Positions 40,944-53,706 are shown, counted from the stretch's first letter. The stretch: DNA of 64,000 nt from Streptomyces sp. 130 (GCF_007096885.1 NZ_VJNO01000011.1:1-64000); one strand, 5' to 3'. Notes: a model not told the origin generated them from the sequence alone. Made by a program: numbers and translations.

Positions 40944-43082
40944 CTACGTCGTCGCCGGGCGCGGGCCCGTGGTGCGGCCGGAGGGGCGCTGTTCCAGCTC
41001 GGACGGCGGGGCCGCGGCCGGCGCCGGCTCGGCCGGGCGGCGCCAGCCGTGCTCGCCCCGGGCCCGCAGCCAGGCGGTGGTCTCCTGGGGCGGCATCGCC
41101 GCCGCCACCAGCCAGCCCTGGACCGCGTCGCACCGCAGGTCCCGCAGCCGCTCCCAGGTCTCGTCGTCCTCGACGCCCTCGGCCACGACGAGCAGGCCCA
41201 GCGAGTGGGCCAGGTCGATGGTGCAGCGGACGATCTCGGCGTCCTCCTGGTCGATGGCGAGCCGCGCCACGAAGGAGCGGTCGATCTTCAGCTCGCTGAC
41301 CGGCAGCCGGCGCAGATGGACCAGGGAGGAGTACCCCGTACCGAAGTCGTCCAGGGACATCTTCACGCCGTGCCCGGTCAGTCCGGCGAGCGTGTCCGCG
41401 GCCCGCTGCGGGTCCTCCAGGAGCACGTGTTCCGTTATCTCCAGCTGGAGCGCGCCCGCCGGGACGCCGTGCCGGGCGAGCCGGGCCGCGACGCCGCCGG
41501 CGAACCCGGGGGTGTGCACATCGCGCGGCGACACGTTGACCGCGACGGGCACGAAGAGGCCCTGGGCCCGCCACCGGGCGACCTGGGCGAGCGCCGTCTC
41601 CAGGACGTACTCCGTGAGGTGCGGCATCAGCCCGGAGGACTCCGCGATGGCGATGAACTCGTCCGGGGGCACCCTTCCGCGCTCCGGGTGCACCCAGCGC
41701 ACCAGCGCCTCGAGACCGGCGACCTGGCCGTCGAAGCGGACCTTGGGCTGGTAGTGCAGCTCCACCTCGCCCGCGTCCAGCGCGCGGCGCAGGTCGCCGA
41801 GGAGGCCGAGCCGGTCCGGGGTGTTGCTGTCCCGCTTGGACTCGTACACCTCCACGCCGGTGCGGTCCCGCTTGGCCTGGTACATCGCCACGTCGGCCCG
41901 GCGCAGCAGCCCCTCGGCGTCCACCGCGTGGTCCGGGAAGACGGCGACGCCGGCGCTGGCCTCCAGGACCAGGGTCAGCCCGTCCAGGTCCAGCGGGGAC
42001 GACAGCTCGGCGACCAGGTGGCGGGCGACGCGCTGGGCGCTGGTGGTGGAGTCGGCGGTGGGCAGCAGGACCGCGAACTCGTCGCCGCCGAGCCGGGCCG
42101 CCTCCGCGCCGCGCGGCAGGGCGAGCCGGAGCCGCTCCGCGATCTGGAGCAGCAGCCGGTCACCGGCCAGGTGGCCGAGGGTGTCGTTGACGGCCCGGAA
42201 GCGGTCGAGGTCGATGAGGACCAGGGCGGCCCGGGTGCCGACGCTCTCCGCCTCCTCCAGCGCGGTCCAGGTCCGCTCCAGCAGCCACTGCCGGTTGGGC
42301 AGCCCGGTCAGCGGGTCCTTCAGCTGCTCCTCGGCCCGGGCGCGGGCGATCCACAGCGTGGAGTCGAGCGCGATCAGCGGCACCGCGAAGAGCGGCAGCA
42401 GGACCGGCCGGGCCATCGCGACGACGCAGATCAGCGGGGCGATGCCGAGCAGGGCGACCGCGACGAGGCCCTGGCGCAGCATCGCGGTGCGGGCGACGGT
42501 GGGCAGGCCGCCGCCGGGCTGGGCCCGTGAGTACCACAGCAGGACCCGGGTGACGAGCAGATAGGTGGAGGCGGCGAGCAGGACTTCCGGGACGGCGTCG
42601 ATGCCCCAGTCGAGTGGCCGCCAGGGCGTCTCGACGGACTGCACCTCGCCGAACGCGGCGAGCACCAGGGCCGCCGCGCCGATCCCGAGGATGTCCACGG
42701 CACCGTGCAGCAGCCCCTGCCACCAGCGGTGCCGGCGGGCGACGCCGACGAGGACGACCACGACGAGGCTGACCAGACCCGCGGGCACCCAGCCGTAGAG
42801 CAGCAGGACGGCCAGGGTGAGGGCGGCGCCGGAGCCGGTGCCGCCCCACCAGCGGTCGCGGCCGAGCGCGACGAGGTGGCCGACGACGATGCCGGTGAGG
42901 ACGGCCAGCGACCAGCCGGCCCGGCCGTCCGGGAAGAGGGCGTGCCCCTGGCCGAGGGCGTGGGAGAAACCGGTCACGAGCTGGATCGTGGCGAGGGCCA
43001 CCAGGACGGCACCCACTCTGGGCGCGGGTCCCACGAAACCTTGCAGCCGTACCACCGGTGCGGCGCTCTCGGTCGGTTTCAT
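40944..43082 (-). CDS. rmdB: membrane GGDEF-EAL cyclic-di-GMP phosphodiesterase
   Basis: A 712-residue protein with several N-terminal membrane helices (about 20-240), then GGDEF ([13 protein letters not shown], near 331) and EAL (GLEALVRW, near 456). All EAL catalytic motifs look intact: [36 protein letters not shown]. It is therefore predicted to hydrolyse c-di-GMP, with a possible cyclase half. The start is ATG 43082 with GAGGGACGG before it. The position beside ligA matches RmdB of S. coelicolor, a phosphodiesterase affecting aerial development, so the name is by synteny and domain content. Confidence 0.87.
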   Translation of the reverse strand: MKPTESAAPVVRLQGFVGPAPRVGAVLVALATIQLVTGFSHALGQGHALFPDGRAGWSLAVLTGIVVGHLVALGRDRWWGGTGSGAALTLAVLLLYGWVPAGLVSLVVVVLVGVARRHRWWQGLLHGAVDILGIGAAALVLAAFGEVQSVETPWRPLDWGIDAVPEVLLAASTYLLVTRVLLWYSRAQPGGGLPTVARTAMLRQGLVAVALLGIAPLICVVAMARPVLLPLFAVPLIALDSTLWIARARAEEQLKDPLTGLPNRQWLLERTWTALEEAESVGTRAALVLIDLDRFRAVNDTLGHLAGDRLLLQIAERLRLALPRGAEAARLGGDEFAVLLPTADSTTSAQRVARHLVAELSSPLDLDGLTLVLEASAGVAVFPDHAVDAEGLLRRADVAMYQAKRDRTGVEVYESKRDSNTPDRLGLLGDLRRALDAGEVELHYQPKVRFDGQVAGLEALVRWVHPERGRVPPDEFIAIAESSGLMPHLTEYVLETALAQVARWRAQGLFVPVAVNVSPRDVHTPGFAGGVAARLARHGVPAGALQLEITEHVLLEDPQRAADTLAGLTGHGVKMSLDDFGTGYSSLVHLRRLPVSELKIDRSFVARLAIDQEDAEIVRCTIDLAHSLGLLVVAEGVEDDETWERLRDLRCDAVQGWLVAAAMPPQETTAWLRARGEHGWRRPAEPAPAAAPPSELEQRPSGRTTGPRPATT

Positions 43083-43320
43083 TCCGTCCCTCTCACAGCC
43101 GGCGATGCCGATGTCACCCGATGAATGCGTTCCGTGCCACGACGTGCCCCGGCCCGCCCGGTGGCCGGGAACGGGGGCACGTCTGACCACAGTAGGCCGC
43201 GGAAGGCTGCTACGGGCAGCGGTCTACCGCTCTTGCCCGAATGCGAACCGACTGTCCGTCAGCATCTGGTAGGGCGTGTCCCCGCCGATCGGGTGACGCC
43301 GGCCGAGCGCCGGCGGCCGT

Positions 43321-45552
<2,232 letters not shown>

Positions 45553-45567
45553 TTACCCAGCGTCCCG

Positions 45568-46593
45568 CTACTCAGGGTTGTCCGCGAGCGATCTCGCGGC
45601 CCGGGCGCAGTGGGCGAGCGCGGCCCGTGCGTACGCGGGCGACGCACCCGCGAGACCGCACGAGGGGGTGACCGTCACGGACTCGGTCAGAGTCCCCGGA
45701 TTCAGCCCCAGCCTGCGCCACAGCGTCCTGACACCCATGACGCTACCGCCCGGGTCGGACAATCGGCCCGAGGCCGGGTCGGTGCCCGGTACGACCCCGA
45801 AGAACATCCGGGTGCCGCCTTCGACGGCTTCCCCGACCGCCTCCTCCTCACGCTCGGTGAGCAGGGAGAGGTCGAAGGAGATGCCGTCCGCCCCGGCCCG
45901 GCGCAGCAGCGCGAACGGCACCTCGGGGGCGCAGGTGTGCACGAGCGTGGCGGTCCCGCCGGCCGCCGCCAGCACCTCGCGCAGGGTGGCCTCCACGACC
46001 TGGCGGTCCACGGCCCGGTAGGTGCGGTAGCCGCTGGCGGTCCGGACCCGGCCGCGCAGCACGGCGGTGAGGGAGGGCTCGTCCAGCTGGAGGACGATCC
46101 GCGCCCCGGGCACCCGGCGGCGCACCTCGGCGAGGTGGCCGCGCAGGCCCTCGGCGAGCGAGTCCGCGAGGTCGCGGCAGGCGCCCGGGTCGCCGAGGAA
46201 CGCCTCGCCGCCCCGGCGCTCCAGGGCGGCGGCGAGGGTCCAGGGCCCCACGGCCTGGACCTTGAGCGGGCCCTCGTAGCCCTGGGTGAACTCCTCCAGG
46301 GCGTCCAGGTCCTCGCCCAGCCAGGACCGGGCCCGGCGGGTGTCGCGGCCGGGCCGGTCGCTGATCCGCCAGCCGCTCGGCTCGACGTGTCCGTACAGCT
46401 CGGAGAGCAGCCCGACGGTGCGGCCGGTCATGTCGGCGCCCGGCCCGCGCGCCGGGAGTTCCGCCAGGTACGGCATGCCCTCGCCGTCGCCGAAGGAGCC
46501 GGTGACGGTCTTGGCGGCCTCCCGGGCGTCTCCCCCGGGCATCGAACCGATCCCGGTGGCCGGGCAGTCACTGAACACGCTGATCTCGCTCAC
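45568..46593 (-). CDS. MetE C-terminal-like methionine synthase
   Basis: A 341-residue protein corresponding to the catalytic C-terminal half of cobalamin-independent methionine synthase. It shows zinc-site signatures LVHTCAPEVPF and TPSCGLAG and the barrel motif VLQLDEPSLTAV. It lacks the N-terminal MetE repeat, so it resembles the stand-alone archaeal-type or actinobacterial form that may use a different methyl donor. GTG 46593 is chosen as the family start (MSEISVFSDCPATGIGSMPG). It ends 31 bp before ligA, so it is probably co-transcribed. Confidence 0.8.
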   Translation of the reverse strand: MSEISVFSDCPATGIGSMPGGDAREAAKTVTGSFGDGEGMPYLAELPARGPGADMTGRTVGLLSELYGHVEPSGWRISDRPGRDTRRARSWLGEDLDALEEFTQGYEGPLKVQAVGPWTLAAALERRGGEAFLGDPGACRDLADSLAEGLRGHLAEVRRRVPGARIVLQLDEPSLTAVLRGRVRTASGYRTYRAVDRQVVEATLREVLAAAGGTATLVHTCAPEVPFALLRRAGADGISFDLSLLTEREEEAVGEAVEGGTRMFFGVVPGTDPASGRLSDPGGSVMGVRTLWRRLGLNPGTLTESVTVTPSCGLAGASPAYARAALAHCARAARSLADNPE

Positions 46594-46637
46594 GCGAGAA
46601 GGGTAACGACCGCGGGCGAGGCCGTAAGGCCCGGTGG

Positions 46638-47327
46638 TCAGCGGCCGGGGCGGACGGTGAGGTCGTTGACCTCGGCGTCGCGGGGCAGGTCGAGCGCCAT
46701 CAGGATGGTGGTCGCGACGGACTCGGGGTCGATCCAGCGGGCGGGGTCGTACTCCTTGCCCTCCTGCCGGTGGACCTTCTCCTGCATGGGGCTGGCGGTG
46801 CGGCCGGGATACACGGTGGTGACGCGGACGCCGTTGCCGTGCTCCTCGTGGCGCAGCGAGTCCGCGAGCGCCTTCAGGCCGTGCTTGCTGGCGGCGTAGG
46901 CGCTCCACTCGGGGCTCGCGGAGAGCCCGGCGCCGGAGTTGACGAACAGCACGTGGCCCTGGGCGACGCGGAGCTGCGGCAGGGTGAGCCGGGTCAGCTC
47001 GGCGGGGGCGACGAGGTTGGCGTTGAGCTGGTGGTGCCACGCCTTGGGGGTCAGCTCACCGACCGGGCCGAGCTCGACCACGCCCGCGATGTGCAGCAGC
47101 GAGTCGAGGCGTTCCGGCACGGTCTGCTGGGCGAGGGCCCAGGAGAGCCGGTCCGGGTTGGACAGGTCGCCGACGAGGGTGCGGGCGCCGGGGTGGAGGG
47201 CTGCGAGCTCCTTGGCCCGGCCGGCGTCGCGGGCCAGCAGGACGAGGTCGTCGCCGCGCTCGGTGAGGCGCCGGGCGACCGCTGCGCCGATGCCGGAGCC
47301 GGCACCGGTGATGAGGTGAGTGGACAT
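46638..47327 (-). CDS. short-chain dehydrogenase/reductase
   Basis: A 229-residue NAD(P)-dependent oxidoreductase. The nucleotide motif is TGAGSGIGAAVARRL, the Asn-Ala-Gly region reads HIAGVVELG, and the catalytic Ser and Tyr-X3-Lys lie in NSGAGLS and YAASKHGL. ATG 47327 is the family start; a second ATG lies 9 bp upstream. Substrate unknown. Confidence 0.88.
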   Translation of the reverse strand: MSTHLITGAGSGIGAAVARRLTERGDDLVLLARDAGRAKELAALHPGARTLVGDLSNPDRLSWALAQQTVPERLDSLLHIAGVVELGPVGELTPKAWHHQLNANLVAPAELTRLTLPQLRVAQGHVLFVNSGAGLSASPEWSAYAASKHGLKALADSLRHEEHGNGVRVTTVYPGRTASPMQEKVHRQEGKEYDPARWIDPESVATTILMALDLPRDAEVNDLTVRPGR

Positions 47328-47370
47328 GGCCCCCATCGTCGCATCCGTCGCCCGGGCCCCGTACGTCACA

Positions 47371-47910
47371 TCACTGCAGGCCGGCCGACTCCTCCAGGTA
47401 GGCCAGGGCGCCGACGCCGTCCTCCGCGAAGAACACCAGCTCGGTCAGCGGGAGCGGCAGGAATCCCTCGTCCTCCATCCGCCGGAACTGCTCGCGCAGG
47501 CCGTCGTAGAAGCCGGCGGTGTTGAGCAGGACGACCGGCTTGGTGTGCTTCCCGTGCTTCTTCAGCTCCAGGATCTCGGTCGCCTCGTCCAGCGTCCCGG
47601 TGCCGCCGACCATGATCACGATCGCGTCGGACTTCGCGAGCAGGAGCGCCTTGCGCTCGGCGAGGTCGCGGGCGATGACCATCTCGTCGGCGTTGGTCCG
47701 CGCCTTCGCCGCCAGGAAGTCCACGGAGACCCCGACCAGCTTGCCGCCCGACTCCTGGACGCCGTCGGCGACGACTTTCATCAGGCCGCTCTCGGAGCCG
47801 CCCCAGACCAGGGTGTGCCCGCCGCGCCCCAGCAGCTCGGCGAATTCGCGGGCGGGCACGGTGTAGCGGTCGGGGAGGTCGGCGGCGGAGAGGAAGACGC
47901 AGATTCTCAT
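47371..47910 (-). CDS. LOG-family phosphoribohydrolase-like protein
   Basis: A 179-residue Rossmann-fold protein of the TIGR00730/LOG family. Members cleave nucleoside monophosphates, including cytokinin ribotides, at the N-glycosidic bond. GGSESGLM replaces the usual GGGxxGLM loop and the second motif reads VGGTGTLDEATEI rather than PGGxGTxxE. The catalytic Arg-Glu pair is in ERKALLL and DEATEI. These changes mean that activity should be tested. ATG 47910 is preferred; the longer frame has no family similarity. Confidence 0.82.
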   Translation of the reverse strand: MRICVFLSAADLPDRYTVPAREFAELLGRGGHTLVWGGSESGLMKVVADGVQESGGKLVGVSVDFLAAKARTNADEMVIARDLAERKALLLAKSDAIVIMVGGTGTLDEATEILELKKHGKHTKPVVLLNTAGFYDGLREQFRRMEDEGFLPLPLTELVFFAEDGVGALAYLEESAGLQ

Positions 47911-47988
47911 GGCTGCCACGGTAGAGCCCGCCGCCGGAGGGCCGGCGGCGGGGGGAAGAATCACGCGCCTGGAGCGGCTGTGACAGGT

Positions 47989-48324
47989 ATGACTTCCATC
48001 CGAGGACACCGCATCACCGTCGAGCCCGGCGCGGAGCACGTCCGCGTCGTACACGACGGGCTGCTGCTCGCAGAGAGCCGGCGCCCGCTCGTCCTGCGCG
48101 AGACCGGCTGTCCGGTCCGCTACTACCTGCCGCCCGAGGACGTCCGTACGGAGCTGCTGACGCCGTCGGACACCCGCACGCACTGCCCGTTCAAGGGGGA
48201 CGCGTCCTACTGGTCGCTGCCCGGAGCCGCCGACCTGGCCTGGGTGTACGAGGAGCCGAAGGCCGGGGTCGAGGCGGTCAGGGACCACTTCTGCTTCTAC
48301 GAGACGGAGCTGATCGCCCGCTGA
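47989..48324 (+). CDS. DUF427 domain protein
   Basis: A 111-residue protein of the DUF427 family, a small beta-rich fold. Motifs include AESRRPLVLRETGCPVRYYLP, interrupted after 20 residues by the conserved PEDVR, then HCPFKGDASYW and WVYEEP. The function of the family is not established. It is divergent from the LOG-family gene and convergent with mnmA. Confidence 0.85.
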   Translation: MTSIRGHRITVEPGAEHVRVVHDGLLLAESRRPLVLRETGCPVRYYLPPEDVRTELLTPSDTRTHCPFKGDASYWSLPGAADLAWVYEEPKAGVEAVRDHFCFYETELIAR

Positions 48325-48406
48325 CCACCGACAGGGGGCCATGGCCGCCGGGATGCGGCGAGAGCCGCTGCGGCGGACCCTGGAACCCGCGGCGCGCTCC
48401 GGTGCG

Positions 48407-48453
48407 CCCCGCGCGGCCACGCCCGTACTGGGGTCGGGCGTGGCGGCGCGGGG
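48407..48453. terminator. bidirectional terminator between the DUF427 gene and mnmA
   Basis: A 19 bp inverted repeat with one mismatch, CCCCGCGCGGCCACGCCCG (48407-48425) against 48435-48453, with a 9-base loop, between convergent genes. Confidence 0.88.
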
Positions 48454-48471
48454 TTCGCTGCCGTACGGGGC

Positions 48472-49602
48472 TCAGCCCGCCGCCGCGCGCTCCCGGCGCA
48501 CCGTCGTCGCGATCGTCGCGGAGCCGACCACGCGGGTGCCGTCGTACAGCACGACCGCCTGGCCGGGGGCGACCCCGCGCACCGGCTCGGCGAACGCCAC
48601 CCGCAGGGTGTCGCCGGTCAGCTCGGCGGTGACCTCGGTCTCGCCGCCGTGGGCGCGGAGCTGCGCGGTGTACGCCCCCGGGCCGGACGGGGGCGTTCCG
48701 CACCAGCGGGGCTTGATCGCGGTGAGCGCGGTGACGTCCAGGGCCTCGGCGGGGCCGACGGTCACCGTGTTGTTCACCGGCGAGATGTCCAGGACGTAGC
48801 GCGGCTTGCCGTCGGGGGCCGGGTGGCCGATGCGCAGGCCCTTGCGCTGGCCGATGGTGAAGCCGAAGGCGCCGTCGTGGGTGCCCAGCTTCGTGCCGGA
48901 CTCGTCCAGGATGTCGCCCTCCGCCCTGCCGCCGAGGCGGTCCGCGAGGAAGCCCTGGGTGTCGCCGTCCGCGATGAAGCAGATGTCGTGGCTGTCGGGC
49001 TTCTTGGCGACGGCGAGGCCCCGGCGCTCGGCCTCGGCGCGGATCTCGTCCTTGGTGGTGAGGGTGTCGCCGAGCGGGAACATCGCGTGGGCGAGCTGGC
49101 GTTCGTCCAGGACGCCGAGCACGTAGCTCTGGTCCTTGGCCATGTCCGAGGCGCGGTGCAGCTCGCGGCTGCCGTCCGCGCCGGTGACGACGGTGGCGTA
49201 GTGGCCGGTGCACACGGCGTCGAAGCCGAGCGCGAGCGCCTTGTCGAGCAGCGCGGCGAACTTGATCTTCTCGTTGCAGCGCAGGCACGGGTTGGGGGTG
49301 CGCCCGGCCTCGTACTCGGCGACGAAGTCCTCCACGACGTCCTCGCGGAAGCGTTCCGCCAGGTCCCAGACGTAGAAGGGGATGCCGATGACGTCCGCGG
49401 CGCGGCGGGCGTCGCGGGAGTCCTCGATGGTGCAACAGCCCCGGGCGCCGGTCCGGAAGGACTGCGGGTTCGCGGAGAGGGCGAGGTGCACACCGGTCAC
49501 GTCGTGCCCCGCCTCGGCGGCACGGGCCGCGGCGACGGCGGAATCGACACCGCCGGACATGGCGGCGAGGACGCGGAGGGGGCGCTGGGGAGTCTCAGTC
49601 AT
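48472..49602 (-). CDS. mnmA: tRNA-specific 2-thiouridylase
   Basis: A 376-residue PP-loop ATPase that makes 2-thiouridine at position 34 of Lys, Glu and Gln tRNAs. The PP-loop is [13 protein letters not shown]. The first active cysteine is in [12 protein letters not shown] and the second in [17 protein letters not shown]. The C-terminal beta-barrel is present. The start ATG 49602 is right before the PP-loop. A cysteine desulfurase gene lies 0.8 kb away and is a likely sulfur source. Confidence 0.95.
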   Translation of the reverse strand: MTETPQRPLRVLAAMSGGVDSAVAAARAAEAGHDVTGVHLALSANPQSFRTGARGCCTIEDSRDARRAADVIGIPFYVWDLAERFREDVVEDFVAEYEAGRTPNPCLRCNEKIKFAALLDKALALGFDAVCTGHYATVVTGADGSRELHRASDMAKDQSYVLGVLDERQLAHAMFPLGDTLTTKDEIRAEAERRGLAVAKKPDSHDICFIADGDTQGFLADRLGGRAEGDILDESGTKLGTHDGAFGFTIGQRKGLRIGHPAPDGKPRYVLDISPVNNTVTVGPAEALDVTALTAIKPRWCGTPPSGPGAYTAQLRAHGGETEVTAELTGDTLRVAFAEPVRGVAPGQAVVLYDGTRVVGSATIATTVRRERAAAG

Positions 49603-49663
49603 AGCCCCACCAGAGTACGTGGGGGCGGGAACCGAAAGCTCGCGGACAAGCGTTGTCCACCAC

Positions 49664-50338
49664 ATGGGGACCAAGGGGACGGACGGCGGTGGCACCGGGA
49701 CCGGGATCAGCCGGCGTTCGGTGCTGATCGGCGGTGCCGTCACGGCCGTGGGCACCGCCGCGCTGGCCCGGGACCAGCTGAAGCGGGCCTGGTGGCGGCT
49801 GCCGGGCGTGGAGAAGCCGCGCACCCCCGGCGCGGTGGACTACGCGGGGGCGACGTGGGTGGCGGCGGCGGAGGCGAACTGGCGGCGGGCCGACCGCCCC
49901 GACGACTACGGCATCGACCGGGTGGTCGTCCATGTCACCCAGGGCAGCTTCAGCAGCGCGGTCCGCGCCTTCCAGGACCCCGGGCACCGGGCGGCGGCGC
50001 ATTACGTGGTGCGCCGGGACGGGCATGTGACGCAGATGATCCGCGAGCTGGACGTGGCGTTCCACGCGGGCAACCGCTCGTACAACGAACGCAGTGTGGG
50101 CATCGAGCACGAGGGCTTCGTGGAGCGCCCGCAGGACTTCACCGCCGCGATGTACGGGGCGTCGGCGAAGCTCACCGCGGCGATATGCGGGCGGTACGAC
50201 ATCCCGGTGGACCGCGAGCACATCATCGGGCACGTGGAGGTGCCTGGCGCCGACCACACGGACCCGGGCCGCGGCTGGGACTGGGACCGCTACATGGAGC
50301 TGGTCCGCCGCGCGGTCACGTCCGGGGAGCGGGGGTAG
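49664..50338 (+). CDS. Tat-exported N-acetylmuramoyl-L-alanine amidase
   Basis: A 224-residue amidase_2/PGRP-type enzyme. A twin-arginine signal [20 protein letters not shown] is followed by the catalytic domain with zinc histidines in VVVHVTQ and the C-terminal HTDPG segment. [16 protein letters not shown] and AFHAGN are further family motifs. It would cut the amide bond between muramic acid and the stem peptide outside the cell. ATG 49664 is divergent from mnmA with a 61 bp gap. No cell-wall-binding repeat is present. Confidence 0.87.
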   Translation: MGTKGTDGGGTGTGISRRSVLIGGAVTAVGTAALARDQLKRAWWRLPGVEKPRTPGAVDYAGATWVAAAEANWRRADRPDDYGIDRVVVHVTQGSFSSAVRAFQDPGHRAAAHYVVRRDGHVTQMIRELDVAFHAGNRSYNERSVGIEHEGFVERPQDFTAAMYGASAKLTAAICGRYDIPVDREHIIGHVEVPGADHTDPGRGWDWDRYMELVRRAVTSGERG

Positions 50339-50389
50339 GGGGCGAGGCGGGAGTGGCGCCGCCCGCCCCCGGTGATCGCGGGGCACCCC

Positions 50390-51559
50390 TCAGCTGAGCC
50401 CCGCCGACCGCGCCCGTTCCACCGCCGGGCCGATCGCGCGGGCCACGTCCTCGACGTCCTGCCCGGTGGAGGTGTGGCCGAGCGAGAAGCGCAGGGTGCC
50501 CCGGGCCAGGTCCGGATCGGTGCCCGTGGCCAGCAGCACGTGGCTGGGCTGGGCGATCCCGGCGGTGCAGGCGGAGCCGGTGGAGCATTCGATGCCCTGG
50601 GCGTCCAGCAGCAGCAGGAGCGAGTCGCCCTCGCAGCCGGGGAAGGTGAAGTGCGCGTTGGCCGGGAGACGGCCGCCCGGTGCCGGATCGCCGCCCAGGA
50701 GGGCGTCGGGCACCTCCGCCAGGACGGCGGCGGCCAGCTCGTCGCGGAGCGCGCCGGTCTCCCGGGCGAAGTCCTCGCGCCGGTCGGCGGCGATCCGTCC
50801 GGCGACGGCGAACGCGGCGATGCCCGGCACGTCGAGGGTGCCCGAGCGCACATGGCGCTCCTGCCCGCCGCCGTGCAGCACGGGCACCGGGGCGTACTCG
50901 CGGCCGAGCAGCAGCGCGCCGACACCGGTGGGCCCGCCGATCTTGTGCGCGCTGACGGTCATCGCGGCGAGCCCGGACGCGGCGAAGTCCACGTCGAGCT
51001 GGCCGAAGGCCTGGACCGCGTCGGCGTGCATCGGGATGTCGAACTCCCGGGCCACCTCGGCCAGTTCGCGTACCGGCAGGATCGTGCCGATCTCGTTGTT
51101 GGCCCACATGACGGTGATCAGCGCGACGTCGCCGGGGTCGCGCAGGACCGCCTCGCGCAGCGCCTCGGGGTGGACGCGCCCGTACCGGTCGACGGGGAGG
51201 TATTCGACGGTGGCGCCCTCGTGGGTGGCGAGCCAGTCGACGGCGTCGAGCACGGCGTGGTGCTCGACGGGGCTGGCGAGGACCCGGGTGCGGCGGGGGT
51301 CGGCGTCGCGGCGGGCCCAGTAGAGGCCCTTCACCGCGAGGTTGTCCGACTCCGTGCCGCCGGAGGTGAAGACCACCTCGCTGGGGCGCGCGCCGAGGGC
51401 GTCGGCGAGGGATTCCCGGGACTCCTCGACGGTACGGCGGGCCCGGCGCCCGGCGGCGTGGAGTGAGGACGCGTTGCCCGTGACGGCGAGCTGCGCGGTC
51501 ATCGCCGCGATCGCCTCGGGAAGCATCGGCGTGGTCGCGGCGTGGTCGAGGTAAGCCAT
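50390..51559 (-). CDS. cysteine desulfurase, IscS/NifS family
   Basis: A 389-residue PLP enzyme releasing sulfur from cysteine as a persulfide. It begins [20 protein letters not shown]. The PLP lysine is in [16 protein letters not shown], and the active cysteine lies in [19 protein letters not shown], within the flexible loop of group I enzymes. The nearby mnmA suggests use in tRNA thiolation as well as Fe-S cluster work. Confidence 0.92.
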   Translation of the reverse strand: MAYLDHAATTPMLPEAIAAMTAQLAVTGNASSLHAAGRRARRTVEESRESLADALGARPSEVVFTSGGTESDNLAVKGLYWARRDADPRRTRVLASPVEHHAVLDAVDWLATHEGATVEYLPVDRYGRVHPEALREAVLRDPGDVALITVMWANNEIGTILPVRELAEVAREFDIPMHADAVQAFGQLDVDFAASGLAAMTVSAHKIGGPTGVGALLLGREYAPVPVLHGGGQERHVRSGTLDVPGIAAFAVAGRIAADRREDFARETGALRDELAAAVLAEVPDALLGGDPAPGGRLPANAHFTFPGCEGDSLLLLLDAQGIECSTGSACTAGIAQPSHVLLATGTDPDLARGTLRFSLGHTSTGQDVEDVARAIGPAVERARSAGLS

Positions 51560-51665
51560 GGTGGGCTCGATTCTACGAGCCCCGGGCCCGGGCCCGACGT
51601 CTGGATCAGGCCGGAGACGTACGGCGGGCGCACGGGGCCCCGCGCACCGCGCTCCGCCGCGCCGG

Positions 51666-51935
51666 TCAGCCGCCGAAGCCCCAGGAGACGGTGTCGTCCG
51701 CGGTGACCAGGCAGGCGAGGACCACCAGGTCGGCGACGCCGAGCGCGAGGCCGAGAAGGGCGCGGGCGCGCCGGGCGGTGGAGCGGGCCAGGGCGACGAG
51801 CGCCATCACGATGGCGGTGGGGCCCAGCAGGAGGTTCATCACCAGCAGCCCGACGAGCCCGAGCACGAACGAGGCGACGGCGAGCCCGTCGGCGTCCCGG
51901 CGGGAGCGCGGGGCGGCGGGGGCCGGCGCGCTCAT
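51666..51935 (-). CDS. DUF4190-like small membrane protein
   Basis: An 89-residue protein with a short polar N-terminus ([14 protein letters not shown]) and two membrane helices separated by a basic loop ([10 protein letters not shown]), as in DUF4190 proteins. Its ATG overlaps the upstream 50-residue gene by 4 bp. Function unknown. Confidence 0.75.
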   Translation of the reverse strand: MSAPAPAAPRSRRDADGLAVASFVLGLVGLLVMNLLLGPTAIVMALVALARSTARRARALLGLALGVADLVVLACLVTADDTVSWGFGG

Positions 51936-52084
51936 CGGGAACCCCGCGCCCGCTCGCGTACGGCGAAGACGAGCAGCCAGCAGCCGATGAGGGCGCCGAG
52001 GGCCAGCGACAGGGGAAGTGGGATCTGGGCCACCACTCCCAGCACGATCCCCAGCAGGAGCAGGGCGGCGACGAGGACGATCAT
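51932..52084 (-). CDS. 50-aa hydrophobic peptide
   Basis: A very short, almost entirely hydrophobic frame beginning MIVLVAALLLLGIVLGVVAQ and ending in the basic tail RERARGSR. It has two predicted membrane segments. Its overlap of 4 bp with the next gene and the positive C-terminus support expression. Upstream residues in the longer frame (MVLPHTERPN) are probably not translated. Unknown function. Confidence 0.6.
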   Translation of the reverse strand: MIVLVAALLLLGIVLGVVAQIPLPLSLALGALIGCWLLVFAVRERARGSR

Positions 52085-52126
52085 GTTCGGCCTTTCCGTG
52101 TGCGGGAGGACCATTGGGAGTACGAC

Positions 52127-52200
52127 TGTTCACTGACTCACGAGTCTAAACCCGTGCGGCTCTTCCCCGCCTCGGAGAACAGTTGTTTACTGAATGGCAT
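52127..52200. promoter_or_regulatory. TetR gene promoter region with repeated operator-like sites
   Basis: TGTTCACTGA (52127-52136) and TGTTTACTGA (52184-52193) are near-identical direct repeats. The second continues TTACTGAATGGCA and touches the TetR start codon. GACTC-AC-GAGTC (52135-52146) is a further small palindrome. The second site resembles TTACTGAGCGGTA in the thioesterase promoter. Confidence 0.5.
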
Positions 52201-52834
52201 GAGTCACACCGCGGGGGTCCGCCAGAACCAGAAGCTGCGCACGCGCCAGGCGCTGCTGGACGCGGCCCTCGGGCTGCTCGATGAGCAGAGCCTGAGCAGC
52301 CTCGGGCTGCGCGAGGTGACCCGGGCGGCCGGCCTGGCGCCCACGGCCTTCTACCGGCACTTCGAGAACGTGCCCGCGCTCGGGGTGGCCCTGGTCGAAC
52401 AGACCCTGGGCAGCCTGCACGGCATGATCGGCGCGATACTCGCCGGGACGGGCGACAGTGAGGTCCGGCTCGACCGCAGCGTGGAGCTGATACGGCGTCA
52501 TGTGCGGGAGCAGCCCGCGCACTTCCGCTTCATCGCGCGGGAGCGGCACGGCGGGGTCGGCCCCGTCCGGGAGGCCATCGCGGCGCAGCTGCGGCTGTTC
52601 GCCGAGGAGGTGGCGGCGGCCCTCGCGGCGGAGCCGGGGGCGGAGGGCTGGGCCGAGGAGGACCTGCTGATGCTGGGCGGCCTCTATGTGGACCACATGG
52701 TGATCACCGCGTCGGCGCTGCTGGACGCGGGTCCGGCGGACGACGAGCGGGTGGCCCGGACGGCGGGGCGCCGGCTCCGGCTCATCGCACTGGGCGCCCT
52801 GCACTGGCTCGACGAGCCGGCCCAGGGCGCCTGA
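52199..52834 (+). CDS. TetR-family transcriptional regulator
   Basis: A 211-residue regulator. The N-terminal helix-turn-helix runs through RQALLDAALGLLDEQSLSSL with recognition segment GLREVTRAAGLAPTAFYRHF. A ligand-binding C-terminal helical domain of about 150 residues follows. The ATG at 52199 gives MSHTAGVRQNQKLRTR. It is divergent from the two small membrane genes and convergent with the thioesterase gene. A shared DNA motif suggests that it controls itself and the thioesterase, perhaps sensing an acyl-CoA or fatty acid. Confidence 0.88.
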   Translation: MSHTAGVRQNQKLRTRQALLDAALGLLDEQSLSSLGLREVTRAAGLAPTAFYRHFENVPALGVALVEQTLGSLHGMIGAILAGTGDSEVRLDRSVELIRRHVREQPAHFRFIARERHGGVGPVREAIAAQLRLFAEEVAAALAAEPGAEGWAEEDLLMLGGLYVDHMVITASALLDAGPADDERVARTAGRRLRLIALGALHWLDEPAQGA

Positions 52835-52852
52835 GGAAGGGAAGGGGATACG

Positions 52853-53689
52853 TCAGCCGCGCGGGGCCCGGGCGAGCTGGCGGGACTGGGCGACCAGGCG
52901 GTCGGCGCTGTCCCACACGTCCGCGTCCTCCTCCAGGAAGCCGCCCGCCAGGTTGCGGGTGGTGATGGAGACGCGGAGCGGGCCCGGGGCCGGGCGGCAG
53001 CGGATGTGCGTGGTGAGCTCGATGGTGGGCGTCCAGCCCTTGAGCCCGAGCTCGAACGAGGTCGGCGGGAGGGCGTCCACGGTGAGCAGCAGGGAGAGCG
53101 GGTCGGGGTCGCGGCCGTCGGCCAGCCCGAACCAGCCGCGCATCTCGCCCTTGCCGGAGGGCTGCCCGATCGCCCAGCCGATGGTCGCCGGGTCCAGCTT
53201 GATGTCGAGCCGGTCGGTGATCGCGGAGCTGCCCGGGATCGGCGCCGGTCCGTCGGCGGGGCCGAGGCAGTGCTCGCGCGGCGGAATGGCCGGCGGCTTG
53301 GCGGAGGTGCGGACGTCGTCGCTGAGCGCGTCGAGGTCGCCGTAGGTGGCGAGGACCCGGATGCGCTCGACCTCGGTGCCGTCCTCGGCGTACTGGAAGA
53401 GGGACGCCTGACCGGTGGAGAGGGTCCGGCCGGTGCGGACGGTCTGGGTCCGGATCACCGCCGGGCCGGGCACGGACGCGGTGAGGTAGTGCGCGGAGAC
53501 GGAGAACGGGTCCGCGTGCGGCAGGGCCTCGCCGAGCGCGCGGCCCAGCATCGCCAGCAGATAGCCGCCGTTGACGGCCTGGATGATCGTCCAGCCCGCC
53601 GAGAGCTCCGCGTCGTAGACGCCCTCTTCGCGCAGGGTGACCGCGGTGTCCCGGTCGAACTCGCTGTCCCCGATGGTTGCCTGTGCCAT
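52853..53689 (-). CDS. acyl-CoA thioesterase-like protein
   Basis: A 278-residue protein of the double hot-dog thioesterase family (TesB/4HBT_3 type), predicted to hydrolyse acyl-CoA to free acid and CoA. An N-terminal hot-dog has VNGGYLLAMLGRAL and SAHYLTASVPGPA; the C-terminal half begins near residue 140, with FLEEDADVWDSADRLVAQSRQL. ATG 53689 is preferred; a GTG at 53704 lies within the -10 region of the predicted promoter. A TetR-type operator candidate overlaps that promoter. Confidence 0.8.
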   Translation of the reverse strand: MAQATIGDSEFDRDTAVTLREEGVYDAELSAGWTIIQAVNGGYLLAMLGRALGEALPHADPFSVSAHYLTASVPGPAVIRTQTVRTGRTLSTGQASLFQYAEDGTEVERIRVLATYGDLDALSDDVRTSAKPPAIPPREHCLGPADGPAPIPGSSAITDRLDIKLDPATIGWAIGQPSGKGEMRGWFGLADGRDPDPLSLLLTVDALPPTSFELGLKGWTPTIELTTHIRCRPAPGPLRVSITTRNLAGGFLEEDADVWDSADRLVAQSRQLARAPRG

Positions 53690-53706
53690 GGGGGCACCGT
53701 ACACCG

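Noticed and set aside
43297..43315. Seven bp hairpin CGCCGGC/GCCGGCG beyond ligA
   Set aside because: Too short and too common in such GC-rich DNA to call a terminator with confidence.
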